Assembly (NCBI RefSeq): GCF_018861005.1
Contig: NZ_JAHKQL010000017.1
Coordinates: 91,078-155,077, forward strand
Source: Polaribacter vadi
GTDB taxonomy: Bacteria; Bacteroidota; Bacteroidia; Flavobacteriales; Flavobacteriaceae
DNA: 64,000 nt
Reading direction: 5' to 3'
Positions within the stretch are counted from its first letter, which is position 1, and each line of letters starts with the position of its first letter. Position numbers and translations under genes: made by a program. Under the pieces are notes generated by a model. It did no database searches. It had not been told where the DNA came from and was given only the letters and a program-made list of their open reading frames with translations. This document shows, one piece after another, positions 18,111-27,961 of this stretch.

Positions 18111-21100
18111 ATGAGACCAATCCTACTTTTTCTTACATTTTTATCAATTTCAATTTACGGCCAAGACAATCCCAAATGGATGAGACATTCCTCAATTTCT
18201 CCAGATGGAACTCAAATAGCTTTCACTTACAAAGGCGATTTGTATAAAGTGAATGCTAATGGAGGAACTGCAAAACAACTTACTTATCATAATGCGCACG
18301 ATTACAAAGCAATTTGGAGCAAGGACGGTTCTAAAATAGCTTTTGCATCCAATAGATATGGTAATTTTGATATTTATGTAATGAATGCTGATGGTGGAAC
18401 TGCAACAAGATTAACTTTCCATTCTAATGATGAAATTCCGTTTTCTTTTTCTTCGGATGATAAAAATATAGTTTTTGGAGCTTTAAGACAAGATGATGTA
18501 AATCATAGACAATATCCACATCGTTCACAATCTGAATTGTATAGTGTTCCTGTAAATTCTGGAAGAGTGTCTCAAATATTTACAATTCCTGCAGAATATA
18601 TACAGTATTCTAAAGATGGAAAAACAATGTTATATCACGATAAAAAAGGAGGCGAAAATGAATGGAGAAAACATCATACATCTTCTATAACTAGAGACAT
18701 TTGGCTGTATGATGCAAAAACAAACAGTCATAAAATGATAACTTCTAACAAAGCAGAAGACAGACATCCATTTTTTACTACTGATGAAAAAAGCATGTAT
18801 TATTTAAGTGAAAGAAGTGGTTCTTTTAATATTCATAAAATGAATTTAGCATCTAAATCTGATGAAAAACTAACCAACTTTAGTTTACATCCTGTTCGTT
18901 TTTTGAGTGTAGCAAATGGAGTAATTTCTTTTGGTTATGATGGAGAGTTGTATACCATGGAAGAAGGTACATCACCAGAAAAAGTAGACGTAAAAATTAT
19001 TACTCAAGATAAAGAAAATACAGAAAAATTTGTTTCTGTAAATGGCGGAATTCAAGAAATGTCAGTTTCGCCAAATGGTAAAGAAATTGCATTTATTGCC
19101 AGAGGTGAAGTTTTTGTAACTTCTGTAGACAAATCTTTTACTAAAAGATTAACAAATACTCCCGAAAACGAACGTTTTGTTTCATGGGGACCAAAAGGAA
19201 CATCAGTAATTTACAGTAGCGAAAGAAATGGAAAATGGAGTGTTTTTAAATCTGAAAAAATCAGAAAAGAAGAGCCTTTTTTCTACGCTGCAACTTTAGT
19301 AAAAGAATCTTCTTTAATAGAAAACAAGCTAGATAATTACTTGGCAGAATATTCACCAGATGGAAAAAAAATAGCTTTTATAGAAGGCAGAAGAACACTT
19401 AAAATAGTAGATATTGCTTCTAAAAAAGAAACTACACTTTTAACTCCAAAAGACTTATTTCATATGAGAGATGGAGATAAATACTTTACTTGGAGTCCAG
19501 ATAGTAAATGGTTATTGGTAGATTGGAGCAAAACTTTAAGCAATAGTGAAGTACTTTTAATGGCTGCTGATGGCTCTAAAAGAATCAATTTAAATGAAAG
19601 TGGTTATTATGATTATTATCCTAAATGGGTAAATGGAGGGAAACAAATGTTATGGTTTAGTAATAGAAACGGATTAAAATCTTATGCAACTAGTGGTCGT
19701 TCTCAATCTGACGTTTATAGTATGTTTTTTACACAAGATGCTTGGGATGAATTTAATTTAAGTGATGAGGATTACAAATTAATGCAAGCCATTAAAGAAG
19801 TAGAGAAAAAGAAAAAAGAAGAAGAAAAGAAAGATAAAAAAGACGACAAAAAATCGAAGAAAAAAGATAGCAAATCAAAAGACGATAAAAAAGAAGACAA
19901 AACAAAAACACTTGAGTTTGATTGGGCAAATATGAAAGATCGAACCAAAAGATTAACGATTCACTCTTCTAGTTTGGGTGATGCTGTGCTGTCTAAAAAA
20001 GGTGATTTTTTATATTATTTAGCAAGTTTTGAAGGGAAATCAAATCTTTGGAGCACTAATTTAAGAACCAAAGAAACAAAAATGTTAATGCCTTTAAACA
20101 CACGTTCTGGAAGTTTACTATGGGATAAAGAAATGAAAAACCTTTATTTACTAAGTAGTGGAAGAATCACAAAATTAAATCCTGCAAGTAAAAAACGAGA
20201 AGGTGTTTCTATAAAAGGTGAAATTTTATTAGATGAATATGCAGAAAGAAAAGCTATGTTCGATCATGTTTGGATACGTACCAATGCTATTTTTTATCAC
20301 CCAGATTTTCACGGAATTAATTGGGCTAAAATGAAAGAAGAATATCAAAAATATTTACCACATATTTCTAATGGTTACGAATTTTCTGAAATGTTATCAG
20401 AAATGTTAGGAGAATTAAACGTTTCTCATGCAGGGGCAGGTTACAGTGGCAGCAACGTTTCTAACGCAGATGCAACAGCATCTTTAGGTATTTTTATGGA
20501 TTACGATTTTAAAGAAGGTGGAATTTTAATTGATGAAATAATTTCTGGAGGACCTTTAGACAAAGCCAAATTTAAAATTGAAAAAGGAAATATCATCAAA
20601 AAAATAAACGGAATAACAATTGCAGATAACGAAGATTTAGCAAAATACCTGAATAGAAAATCAGGAAAATTTATGTTATTAGAAGTTTTAGATCCAAAGA
20701 CAAAGAAAACTCAAACGATTACTGTTAAGCCAATTTCGTTAGGTGCAGAAAGTAGGTTATTGTACAATAGATGGGTGAAAATCAATGAAAAAGAAGTAGA
20801 AAAAGAAAGCAAAGGTCAATTAGGTTATGTCCATATTCCTGGTATGAGTGATGGCCCATATAGAAGTATTTATCAAGATATGATGGGTAAATATGCTGAT
20901 AAAAAAGGAGTAATTATAGATACTCGTTTTAATGGTGGTGGAGATTTAGTTGCAGATTTAGCAATGTTTTTTACTGGTGTTCCTTTTATAACTTATGCAA
21001 CAGAAGCTAAAGTTGTGGGTGGTGAACCTACTTCTAGATGGACAAAACCAACACTATCTATTTTTAATGAAAGTATGTATTCTGATGGGCATTGTTATGC

Positions 21101-21365
21101 TTCTGGATATACTGATTTAAAAATAGGAAAGACAGTTGGTATGCCAGTTCCAGGAACTTGTAGTTTTGCTGGTTGGGAAGGTTTACAAAATGGTGGTTAT
21201 TGGGGTGTTGTACCTGTAAGTGCTAAAAATAAAGCTGGTGAATGGATGGAAAACAACCAAACTGAACCTACTATTAAAGTTAAAAATATGCCTGGTAAAG
21301 TTGATAATGGAATTGATGAACAGCTGATTCGTTCTATTCAAGAGCTCTTAAAAGATGTGAAATAA
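18111..21365 (+). CDS. Secreted tricorn-like S41 peptidase
   Basis: The 1084-residue protein has a signal peptide (residues 1-17). Beta-propeller repeats of the TolB/WD40-like PD40 type follow (ISPDGTQIAFTYKGDLYKV, WSKDGSKIAFASNRYGNFDIYVM, and others to about 545), then a very lysine/aspartate-rich linker (about 565-600), the C1 helical domain, a PDZ domain (about 790-850) and the S41 catalytic core. All four tricorn catalytic positions appear present: Ser-His in ELNVSHAG (about 773), Ser-Asp in MYSDGH (about 989) and Glu in NNQTEPTI (about 1049). It would degrade peptides in the periplasm. It has its own terminator. Confidence 0.93.
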   Translation: MRPILLFLTFLSISIYGQDNPKWMRHSSISPDGTQIAFTYKGDLYKVNANGGTAKQLTYHNAHDYKAIWSKDGSKIAFASNRYGNFDIYVMNADGGTATRLTFHSNDEIPFSFSSDDKNIVFGALRQDDVNHRQYPHRSQSELYSVPVNSGRVSQIFTIPAEYIQYSKDGKTMLYHDKKGGENEWRKHHTSSITRDIWLYDAKTNSHKMITSNKAEDRHPFFTTDEKSMYYLSERSGSFNIHKMNLASKSDEKLTNFSLHPVRFLSVANGVISFGYDGELYTMEEGTSPEKVDVKIITQDKENTEKFVSVNGGIQEMSVSPNGKEIAFIARGEVFVTSVDKSFTKRLTNTPENERFVSWGPKGTSVIYSSERNGKWSVFKSEKIRKEEPFFYAATLVKESSLIENKLDNYLAEYSPDGKKIAFIEGRRTLKIVDIASKKETTLLTPKDLFHMRDGDKYFTWSPDSKWLLVDWSKTLSNSEVLLMAADGSKRINLNESGYYDYYPKWVNGGKQMLWFSNRNGLKSYATSGRSQSDVYSMFFTQDAWDEFNLSDEDYKLMQAIKEVEKKKKEEEKKDKKDDKKSKKKDSKSKDDKKEDKTKTLEFDWANMKDRTKRLTIHSSSLGDAVLSKKGDFLYYLASFEGKSNLWSTNLRTKETKMLMPLNTRSGSLLWDKEMKNLYLLSSGRITKLNPASKKREGVSIKGEILLDEYAERKAMFDHVWIRTNAIFYHPDFHGINWAKMKEEYQKYLPHISNGYEFSEMLSEMLGELNVSHAGAGYSGSNVSNADATASLGIFMDYDFKEGGILIDEIISGGPLDKAKFKIEKGNIIKKINGITIADNEDLAKYLNRKSGKFMLLEVLDPKTKKTQTITVKPISLGAESRLLYNRWVKINEKEVEKESKGQLGYVHIPGMSDGPYRSIYQDMMGKYADKKGVIIDTRFNGGGDLVADLAMFFTGVPFITYATEAKVVGGEPTSRWTKPTLSIFNESMYSDGHCYASGYTDLKIGKTVGMPVPGTCSFAGWEGLQNGGYWGVVPVSAKNKAGEWMENNQTEPTIKVKNMPGKVDNGIDEQLIRSIQELLKDVK

Positions 21366-21381
21366 ATTTATAGATTTACAT

Positions 21382-21416
21382 AAAAAAAAAGCGAAACTTT
21401 ACAGTTTCGCTTTTTT
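21382..21416. terminator. Bidirectional terminator
   Basis: The stem GCGAAACT / AGTTTCGC with a TTAC loop (21391-21410) is flanked by A and T runs. It serves the tricorn-like gene and the convergent membrane protein gene that ends at 21418. Confidence 0.92.
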
Positions 21417-21417
21417 A

Positions 21418-22038
21418 TTATTTTACAAATAAATCATCTTTAATTTTGGGCAATTCTAAATGAAATTTTACCGCAATTAATCTAATAATTACAATTATAG
21501 AAGCTGATATGATAAAAACAATATTTTCAGAAAGTTCAAAATAAGAAAGGCTTAAATAAAAAACTCCACCAATTAAACAAGCAGAAGCATAAATTTCCTT
21601 TTCAAAAATTAACGGAACTTTGTTTGTTAAAACATCTCTTAAAACGCCACCAAAAACTGCAGAAATCATCCCCATAATTATGGCAATAATTGGATGTAAA
21701 TTAAAACTTAACCCTTTTTGCAAACCTAATAAGGTAAAAACGCTTAAACCAATAGTATCAAACAAAAAAAGAGTTTTACTTAAAAATGCAATTTTTCTTT
21801 TAAATAGAAAAGTTAAAACAACAGCAGTTAAAATTGTCCATAAATAATTTAAATCGCCAATCCAATTTATAGGATGTGCATCAATTAAAACATCACGCAA
21901 CATTCCTCCTCCAACAGCAGTTACAAAGGCAATAATAATCACGCCAAATAAATCGAACTTTTTATTAGAAGCTACCAAAGCTCCACTAATTGCAAATGCA
22001 AAAGTTCCTAATATGTCTAAAACATAAATTAGTTCCAT
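21418..22038 (-). CDS. TRIC-type (UPF0126/YicG) cation channel family protein
   Basis: The 206-residue protein has seven hydrophobic helices and two copies of the family hallmark: FVTAVGGGMLRDVL near residue 40 and ISAVFGGVLRDVL near residue 125, each preceded by a proline- or glycine-kinked helix. Bacterial TRIC homologues form trimeric potassium-permeable channels. The gene abuts the DEAD helicase gene with no gap, so they are probably co-transcribed. Confidence 0.93.
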   Translation of the reverse strand: MELIYVLDILGTFAFAISGALVASNKKFDLFGVIIIAFVTAVGGGMLRDVLIDAHPINWIGDLNYLWTILTAVVLTFLFKRKIAFLSKTLFLFDTIGLSVFTLLGLQKGLSFNLHPIIAIIMGMISAVFGGVLRDVLTNKVPLIFEKEIYASACLIGGVFYLSLSYFELSENIVFIISASIIVIIRLIAVKFHLELPKIKDDLFVK

Positions 22039-23160
22039 TTACACAGTAACTTCCGTAAACTTTATGTTTAATTCTTTCTGAAGTTGGTGTACTCTTTCTA
22101 ATTCATAAGGCAAAACTAAAGCTAAAGAAACACCCGTTTTTCCTGCTCTTGCAGTTCTTCCAGATCTATGTGTATAATAATCTGTTTGCTCTGGTAATTG
22201 ATGATGAATTACAAACTCTAACTCTTTTACATCAATTCCACGTGCAGAAACATCCGTAGAAATTAAATATTGTAAACTTTCATTTTTAAAAGCACGCATT
22301 ACTTTATCACGTTCTTTTTGTTGCATATCTCCTTCTAATGCTGCTGCAGAAAAACCTTCTTCTATTAATTGTTTGGCTAAATTTTGAGCACCAGCTTTAG
22401 TTCTACAGAAAATAATACCTCTTTGAGCCTCTCTTTTTTCTAGAAAAGTAATTATTAAATCTGTTTTTTCTTTAATGGTAGTTTTTACAAAGTGATGTCT
22501 AATGTTTTCATTTACCAAAGATTTAGGGTTTATCTCTACTCTTGGTGCATTTCCATCCATATAAGTTTTAATAATCTTCTTAATTTCTTCTGGCATAGTA
22601 GCAGAAAATAACCAAGTTTTTCTATCTAACTTTGTTGTAAATTTTAGGATTCTATTTAAATCTTGCTTAAAACCCATACTTAACATTTCATCAGCTTCGT
22701 CTAAAATCACTGTTTTTACGTGGCTAATGTCTATTGCTCCTCTTTCAATCAAATCTATTAATCTACCAGGAGTTGCAACTACAATATGCGTTGTTCTTTT
22801 TAAATTATTCATTTGTCTGTCAATCTTTTCGCCACCAAAAACGGCTTCTAAAAAGATACGTTCATCAACGTATTTTGTAAACTTGAATAATTGTTTTTTT
22901 ATCTGCTGTACTAATTCTCTTGTAGGCGATAAAATTAAGGCTTGAATATGCTCTGAACTAGCATCAATTTGATGTAAAACAGGCAAACCAAAAGCCGCAG
23001 TTTTCCCTGTTCCTGTTTGAGCTAAACCAATAAAATCTGTAGTTGATTTTAATAAAATTGGTATTGTTTTTTCTTGGATTTCAGTTGGCTTAGAAATCCC
23101 TATTTCTTTTATTGATTTTATATAATCTTTACGAATTCCGAGTGCAGAAAATGTTGACAT
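22039..23160 (-). CDS. DEAD-box RNA helicase
   Basis: The 373-residue protein is a minimal two-domain DEAD helicase without a long tail. All motifs are visible in order: Q motif (FSALGI...GISKPTEIQ), I GLAQTGTGKTAAFG, Ia PTRELVQQI, Ib TPGRL, II LDEADEML, III FSATMP, IV GIIFCRTKAGAQ, V STDVSARGIDV and VI HRSGRTARAG. It would unwind RNA during ribosome assembly or decay. A good promoter lies just upstream. Confidence 0.96.
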   Translation of the reverse strand: MSTFSALGIRKDYIKSIKEIGISKPTEIQEKTIPILLKSTTDFIGLAQTGTGKTAAFGLPVLHQIDASSEHIQALILSPTRELVQQIKKQLFKFTKYVDERIFLEAVFGGEKIDRQMNNLKRTTHIVVATPGRLIDLIERGAIDISHVKTVILDEADEMLSMGFKQDLNRILKFTTKLDRKTWLFSATMPEEIKKIIKTYMDGNAPRVEINPKSLVNENIRHHFVKTTIKEKTDLIITFLEKREAQRGIIFCRTKAGAQNLAKQLIEEGFSAAALEGDMQQKERDKVMRAFKNESLQYLISTDVSARGIDVKELEFVIHHQLPEQTDYYTHRSGRTARAGKTGVSLALVLPYELERVHQLQKELNIKFTEVTV

Positions 23161-23177
23161 TGTTTCTTAATTTTGTG

Positions 23178-23210
23178 CAAAGATACTTTTATTAATGTGT
23201 AATGAAACAA
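23178..23210 (-). promoter_or_regulatory. Promoter of the DEAD helicase gene
   Basis: On the minus strand TTG (23208-23210) and TATCTTTG (23178-23185) are 22 nt apart. The predicted leader is about 15 nt. Confidence 0.6.
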
Positions 23211-23295
23211 ATTACATAAATTGCTCTAAAAAATAGTCAAAATGAACTTTAGTTTTAGAGAGGTTTTATTGTAAAAATTTTTAAATTATAATAAT

Positions 23296-23694
23296 TTAAT
23301 TCTGTAATACTTTTAAAACATCTTCTCTAATTCTTGCTGGCTTAAAAGTTTTTGAATTTAACATTACCCATGTTGTTTTTGCTTTTACTAATAATACATC
23401 TTCTTTATAAAACTCCATTAAACGCACAGATGTTATTCCTCTGGTTTCACCTACCCAAGTTTTAACAGTAATTTCATCACCTAAACCAGCTTGTTTTAAG
23501 TAATCAATTTCGTGCCTCATTACAACCCAAACATATTGTGGCAAAGGATTATCTTTAGTTAAAAAAGACCAATGAGTAGTAGCAATTTTATCCATCCATT
23601 TTACATAAACTAAGTTATTTACATGTTCTAAATTGTCTATATCTTCTACAGAAACAGTAATATTTAATGTAAATATATTTTCCTTTTTATTCAT
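23296..23694 (-). CDS. Acyl-CoA thioesterase (4HBT/YbgC-like hot-dog fold)
   Basis: The 132-residue protein is a single hot-dog domain. The segment VSVEDIDNLEHVNNLVYVKWMD matches the 4HBT/FatA-like signature (R/V-D-t-D..gHVnN..Y..w.e), with Asp and His in the active-site helix. It would hydrolyse an acyl-CoA thioester; the chain preference cannot be read. The only early Met is the start used, and a promoter -7 element ends 4 nt before it. Confidence 0.9.
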   Translation of the reverse strand: MNKKENIFTLNITVSVEDIDNLEHVNNLVYVKWMDKIATTHWSFLTKDNPLPQYVWVVMRHEIDYLKQAGLGDEITVKTWVGETRGITSVRLMEFYKEDVLLVKAKTTWVMLNSKTFKPARIREDVLKVLQN

Positions 23695-23698
23695 TATA

Positions 23699-23730
23699 CA
23701 AACATATATATTTTAATATATCTTTAACAA
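23699..23730 (-). promoter_or_regulatory. Promoter abutting the thioesterase start codon
   Basis: On the minus strand TTG (23728-23730), a 21-nt spacer and TATGTTTG (23699-23706) form a consensus Bacteroidota promoter. The -7 element ends 4 nt before the ATG, so the transcript would have almost no leader. Confidence 0.55.
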
Positions 23731-23787
23731 TAATAAAACTTAGAATTCGCCTAAACCTTTAATTAATGATGATCTTTGTAAATTCTT

Positions 23788-25131
23788 ATGGCAAAATTAG
23801 CAAACGAATTAGGTACAGAAAAAATAAATAGTTTATTGATAAAACAAGCAGTTCCTGCAACAATAGGGATTCTTGTAATGTCTTTAAATATGATTGTTGA
23901 TACTATTTTTGTTGGGCAATGGGTAGGTGTTTTAGCAATTGCAGCCATAACTGTAGTTTTACCAATTGCCTTTTTAATTTCTTCTATAGGTATGGGAATT
24001 GGAATTGGAGGAAGTTCTATTATTTCTAGAGCTTTAGGAGCAGAAAACTCTGAAAAAGCTTTTTTAACTTTTGGTAATCAGATTTGTTTAACACTAATTT
24101 TAGCTATTGTCTTTGTACTTTTAGGTAACTTTTTTAGTGTACCTATTTTAAATTTATTTGGTGCAAAAGGAGATATTTTACCAATTGCATCAGAATATTT
24201 TGCAATGGTAATTTTTGGAGTGCCATTTTTGGCATTTGCAATGATGGGAAATCCTGTAATTAGAGCAGAAGGAAAACCTAAATTTGCAATGTATGCAATG
24301 ATAATTCCAGCAATTTTAAACATTGTTTTAGATGTTGTTTTTATCTACTTTTTTGATTGGGGAATGACTGGTGCTGGTTTAGCCACTTCTATTTCTTTTG
24401 CAAGTATTGGTTTGTATATTTTATATTTCTTTTTATCGAACAAAAGTGAGCTAAAAATTATACCGAAAAATTTTGCTTTAAATGGTAAAATTGTAAGAGA
24501 AATTGTGGAATTGGGTGGAGTTTCTGTGGTAAGACAAGGAGCCATTAGTGTGTTAATGATTGTTTTAAATTACTCACTTTTTACGTATGGTGGAGAAATA
24601 TCAATATCAATTTTCGGAATTATAAATCGTGTAATGATGTTTTCACTGTCCCCAGTAATGGGAGTTTCTCAAGGATTTTTACCTGTTGCAGGATTTAATA
24701 TTGGCGCTAAGAAGAATGATAGAGTAAAAGAAACCATTAAAAAATCTATTTATTTTGGATCGATATTAGGTACTATCATTTTTCTCGCTATTATTCTATT
24801 TAAAGAGCAAGTAATTCAAATTTTTACAAATGATATTACCCTTTTACAAGAAACACCAAATGCAATGCTTATTGTGTTTATTGCAACTCCAATTATAACC
24901 ATGCAATTAATTGGTTCTGCCTATTTTCAGGCTGCAGGAAAAGCGATGCCAGCTTTATTTTTAACACTTTTAAAACAAGGAATTTTCTTAATTCCTTTAG
25001 CGTATATTTTACCCAAATATTATGGTGTTGCTGGGGTTTGGTGGTCTTTCCCAATAGCAGATATTTTATCTACTTTAGTAACTGTTTTGGTTTTAAAAAG
25101 AGAGATTGATAAAAATTTGATTTCTGCTTAA
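23788..25131 (+). CDS. MATE-family multidrug/sodium antiporter
   Basis: The 447-residue protein has about twelve membrane helices in two homologous halves. Typical MATE features are the early INSLLIKQAVPATIGILVMSLNMIVDTIFVGQWVG region, IGIGGSSIISRALG, AEGKPKFAMYAMIIPAILNIVLDVVFIYFF in helices 5-6, and MGVSQGFLPVAGFNIGAKK starting the second half. It would export cationic compounds in exchange for Na+ or H+. It belongs to a different subgroup from the second MATE gene at 37.9-39.3 kb. Confidence 0.94.
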   Translation: MAKLANELGTEKINSLLIKQAVPATIGILVMSLNMIVDTIFVGQWVGVLAIAAITVVLPIAFLISSIGMGIGIGGSSIISRALGAENSEKAFLTFGNQICLTLILAIVFVLLGNFFSVPILNLFGAKGDILPIASEYFAMVIFGVPFLAFAMMGNPVIRAEGKPKFAMYAMIIPAILNIVLDVVFIYFFDWGMTGAGLATSISFASIGLYILYFFLSNKSELKIIPKNFALNGKIVREIVELGGVSVVRQGAISVLMIVLNYSLFTYGGEISISIFGIINRVMMFSLSPVMGVSQGFLPVAGFNIGAKKNDRVKETIKKSIYFGSILGTIIFLAIILFKEQVIQIFTNDITLLQETPNAMLIVFIATPIITMQLIGSAYFQAAGKAMPALFLTLLKQGIFLIPLAYILPKYYGVAGVWWSFPIADILSTLVTVLVLKREIDKNLISA

Positions 25132-25190
25132 TTTTATCTTAGAATACTTTTAGGTAGAAACTCGGTAAAATTTGTTTTTATATCACTTAA

Positions 25191-25865
25191 TTAAATCAAA
25201 GACTCACCATTTAAATTAGTCGTTAAAATATCGCTAAACAGATTAAAAAATGGGCGTAAAGCTTTAAAACTTTCATCTACTTGATCTATAAAATCTTCTG
25301 ATAAAACTTCTGCATCTGTAAAGTTTTTGGTAGCAATAAAACCTTTTTTACGCAATAAATCTACATCTGGATGTGCTTTATCAAAACCTCTTGGTGCTGT
25401 CTTTAATTCGCTAAAACTATCAAATTTATTTCCAAAATGTTTTTGATAAGTTGCATCTTCCAAAATCTCTTTAATTTCTGATGCATCTTGTTCTATTTCT
25501 TTTCTAATTCTAAATAAATCGTCTTTGTTGGGTTCCCAAAATCCGCCAGCTAAAAAAGATTCTCCTGGTCTTATTCTTAAAAAATAACCTCCTCTTAATT
25601 CTTTGCCTAATCTTGAATACGAATTTGCAAAATGTGCTTTATAAGGTGTTTTATCATTAGAAAAGCGAACATCTCTGTAAATTCTCATCATCTTCGATTT
25701 TTCAATTTCATCATGTTCAGATAATTTATCATTTATAGCCAAAAAAACTGACTTAGCATTTTGTTGTGCTTCTGTATATTTTGGTTTATGCTCTGCAAAC
25801 CAATCTCTATTATTGTTTTTATGTAAATCTTTTAAAAATTGAAAAGTAGATTTTTCTAGTTGCAT
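25191..25865 (-). CDS. DUF2461 domain-containing protein
   Basis: The 224-residue cytosolic protein shows the family pattern: TFQFLKDLHKNNNRDWFAEHK at the start, MRIYRDVRFSNDKTPYKAHF (the most conserved block) near residue 75, then GGYFLRIRPGESFLAGGFWEP. Function is unknown; the fold is found across bacteria and some fungi. It is monocistronic and divergent from the DUF1853 gene. Confidence 0.92.
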   Translation of the reverse strand: MQLEKSTFQFLKDLHKNNNRDWFAEHKPKYTEAQQNAKSVFLAINDKLSEHDEIEKSKMMRIYRDVRFSNDKTPYKAHFANSYSRLGKELRGGYFLRIRPGESFLAGGFWEPNKDDLFRIRKEIEQDASEIKEILEDATYQKHFGNKFDSFSELKTAPRGFDKAHPDVDLLRKKGFIATKNFTDAEVLSEDFIDQVDESFKALRPFFNLFSDILTTNLNGESLI

Positions 25866-25921
25866 TCTAATTAAATTTAAAACCTCAAGTTACAAAATAG
25901 ATTTGTAACTTCGATTTTGAA

Positions 25922-26755
25922 ATGCATCAAAAAACAAAAGACATTCAAAAAAGATATGATGGTTTTTTACAAACTCCTAGTTTGTGGAAAAGTAATGTTG
26001 TATTAGAATTGCATCAATTTAAAATTGAACCCAAATCAGTAAAAATTGATATTAATATTGATGAAAAACTAAGATTAGGTAAATATATAGAACGTTTTGT
26101 TTCGTATCAATTAGAACAAGAAAAAGATATTAATATACTTTGTGAGAACATTCAAATTCAGCAAAACAAAATAACTTTAGGTGAATTGGATTGTATCATC
26201 AAAAAAGATGAAAAACCAATTCATTTAGAAATTATTTATAAGTTTTATTTGTTTGATGACTCTGTTGGAACTACTGAAATTGAACATTTTATTGGCCCAA
26301 ACAGAAAAGATACTTTGGTTGAAAAACTAATTAAACTGAAGGAAAAACAATTGCCACTACTCTACTCTAATGAATGTGAAAATTATTTAGAGAGTATCCA
26401 ATTATCATCAAAAAAAATAACTCAACAAGTGTATTTTAAAGCACAATTATTTGTGCCTTACTCGTATAAAAATATACAATTAAAAACTTTAAATACTGAT
26501 TGTATTGGTGGTTTTTACATTAACCAAAAAGAACTTGAAGCATTTAATGATTGTAAATTTTTTATCCCAAGTAAAAAAGATTGGTTAATGATACCACATC
26601 AAAATGTAAAATGGTTAAATTTTACTGATTTTAAAGCAGAATCTGCAGAATATTTAGCCAGAAATTTCTCTCCTTTTTGTTGGATTAAAAAAGAAAATGG
26701 AGAAATTTTTAAATTTTTTCTGGTTTGGTGGAAGCCATTTAAACATCAGCAATAA
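25922..26755 (+). CDS. DUF1853 family protein
   Basis: The 277-residue protein matches DUF1853 in overall pattern: the opening KRYDGFLQTPSLWKS, LRLGKYIERFVSYQLEQ, and a nuclease-like core LGELDCIIKKDEKPIHLEIIYKFYLFD (about 80-115), in which ELD and HLEIIYKFYL resemble the D...ExK of the PD-(D/E)xK superfamily. The C-terminus has W-W-K-P. Nuclease relationship is an inference from that motif. It ends at a strong terminator shared with the convergent exporter operon. Confidence 0.85.
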   Translation: MHQKTKDIQKRYDGFLQTPSLWKSNVVLELHQFKIEPKSVKIDINIDEKLRLGKYIERFVSYQLEQEKDINILCENIQIQQNKITLGELDCIIKKDEKPIHLEIIYKFYLFDDSVGTTEIEHFIGPNRKDTLVEKLIKLKEKQLPLLYSNECENYLESIQLSSKKITQQVYFKAQLFVPYSYKNIQLKTLNTDCIGGFYINQKELEAFNDCKFFIPSKKDWLMIPHQNVKWLNFTDFKAESAEYLARNFSPFCWIKKENGEIFKFFLVWWKPFKHQQ

Positions 26756-26767
26756 AATTTATTTCAT

Positions 26768-26805
26768 AAAAAAAAAGGAACTCAAAAAATGAGTTCCTTT
26801 TTTTA
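26768..26805. terminator. Bidirectional terminator
   Basis: The stem AAGGAACTC / GAGTTCCTT around an AAAAAAT loop is flanked by A and T runs and lies between two convergent genes. Confidence 0.9.
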
Positions 26806-26828
26806 TCCTTATTAAAGTTATAACTTAA

Positions 26829-27944
26829 TTAGTTATTTCCTTCATTGTTGTCATCTTTAGAAACTTTGTTCCAAATTTTAATTTCGTCAGTTTCAGAAAC
26901 TCCGTCTAAAATTTCTACGTTTACACCATCAGAAGTTCCTAGTTTTAAAGTTCTTTTTTCAAAAGTACCTTCACCCGTTTTTACTTCTACATAAGGTTCT
27001 TCAGTTTTCTTATCGAACTTTAATAATGCTTCTTTAATAGATAAAACACTGTCTTTTTTCTCTAAAACAATGTCTGCATTTGCACTATAACCAGCTCTAA
27101 TAAAATAGTTGTCATCCAAAGAAACATCCGCTTTAATTTTAAACTGAACTGCACCAGATTCTTCTGTACCTTTTGGTGCAATAAAGTTTAATTTTGCAGG
27201 AAACATTTTACCTTCTATAGCACCAATTGAAACTTCGATATCTGAACCACTTACTAATTTACCAACTTCAGATTCATCTACTTTACCTTCAAAAATCATT
27301 TTACTCATATCTGCAATAGATGCAATAGTTGTACCTGCATTAAAGTTGTTAGATTGTATTACTTGGTCTCCTTCTTTAACCGGAATTTCTAAAATTGTTC
27401 CAGACATTTGAGCCATAATATTTGTGTTTGCAGAACCACCAGAACCTGCAGAACCTTTCTTGATAATCATATAATCGTTTTGAGCATTTTTTAAATCTTG
27501 CTTTGCTTGATTATAAGTTAATTCTACATTTTCGAATTCTTGTCTAGAAATTACACCTTTATCGAATAAATTTTTATTTCTTTTGTAAGAAATTTCTGCA
27601 TTACTCAAGCTAATTATAATATTATCTACTCTACCTTTTGCACTAATTAAAGATTGCTCATTAGGTACAACTCTTACAGTTGCAATTAAATCACCTTTCT
27701 TTACTTTAGAACCTTCTAAAAGCATTATTTTATCGATAATACCTGTTATTTGTGGCTTAATTTCAATTTCTTCTAAAGGAGTTACTTTACCTGTAGCTAC
27801 CGTTTTTTTAACAATTGTAGTTTTAAAAGGCGTTTCTGTTTCGTATTCTACAATACTTGTTTTGTTCTTTTTTCCGAACCAAATTAATGCCGCAATAAAA
27901 CCTATTGCTATGATAATTAAAATAATTTTTGCTTTTTTACTCAT
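26829..27944 (-). CDS. MacA-like periplasmic adaptor of an ABC exporter
   Basis: The 371-residue protein has an N-terminal membrane anchor (about 5-23). A split lipoyl domain (VTPLEEIEIKPQITGIIDKI with SKVKKGDLIA, and MSGTILEIPVKEGDQV) flanks a short hairpin coiled coil (about 105-150) and is followed by a beta-barrel and membrane-proximal domain. It is the last gene of a four-gene minus-strand unit (ATPase, two permeases, adaptor) of MacAB/LolCDE-like type. The adaptor would link the permeases to a TolC channel that is not encoded here. Confidence 0.93.
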   Translation of the reverse strand: MSKKAKIILIIIAIGFIAALIWFGKKNKTSIVEYETETPFKTTIVKKTVATGKVTPLEEIEIKPQITGIIDKIMLLEGSKVKKGDLIATVRVVPNEQSLISAKGRVDNIIISLSNAEISYKRNKNLFDKGVISRQEFENVELTYNQAKQDLKNAQNDYMIIKKGSAGSGGSANTNIMAQMSGTILEIPVKEGDQVIQSNNFNAGTTIASIADMSKMIFEGKVDESEVGKLVSGSDIEVSIGAIEGKMFPAKLNFIAPKGTEESGAVQFKIKADVSLDDNYFIRAGYSANADIVLEKKDSVLSIKEALLKFDKKTEEPYVEVKTGEGTFEKRTLKLGTSDGVNVEILDGVSETDEIKIWNKVSKDDNNEGNN

Positions 27945-27961
27945 GATTTAGTTGATTGATT

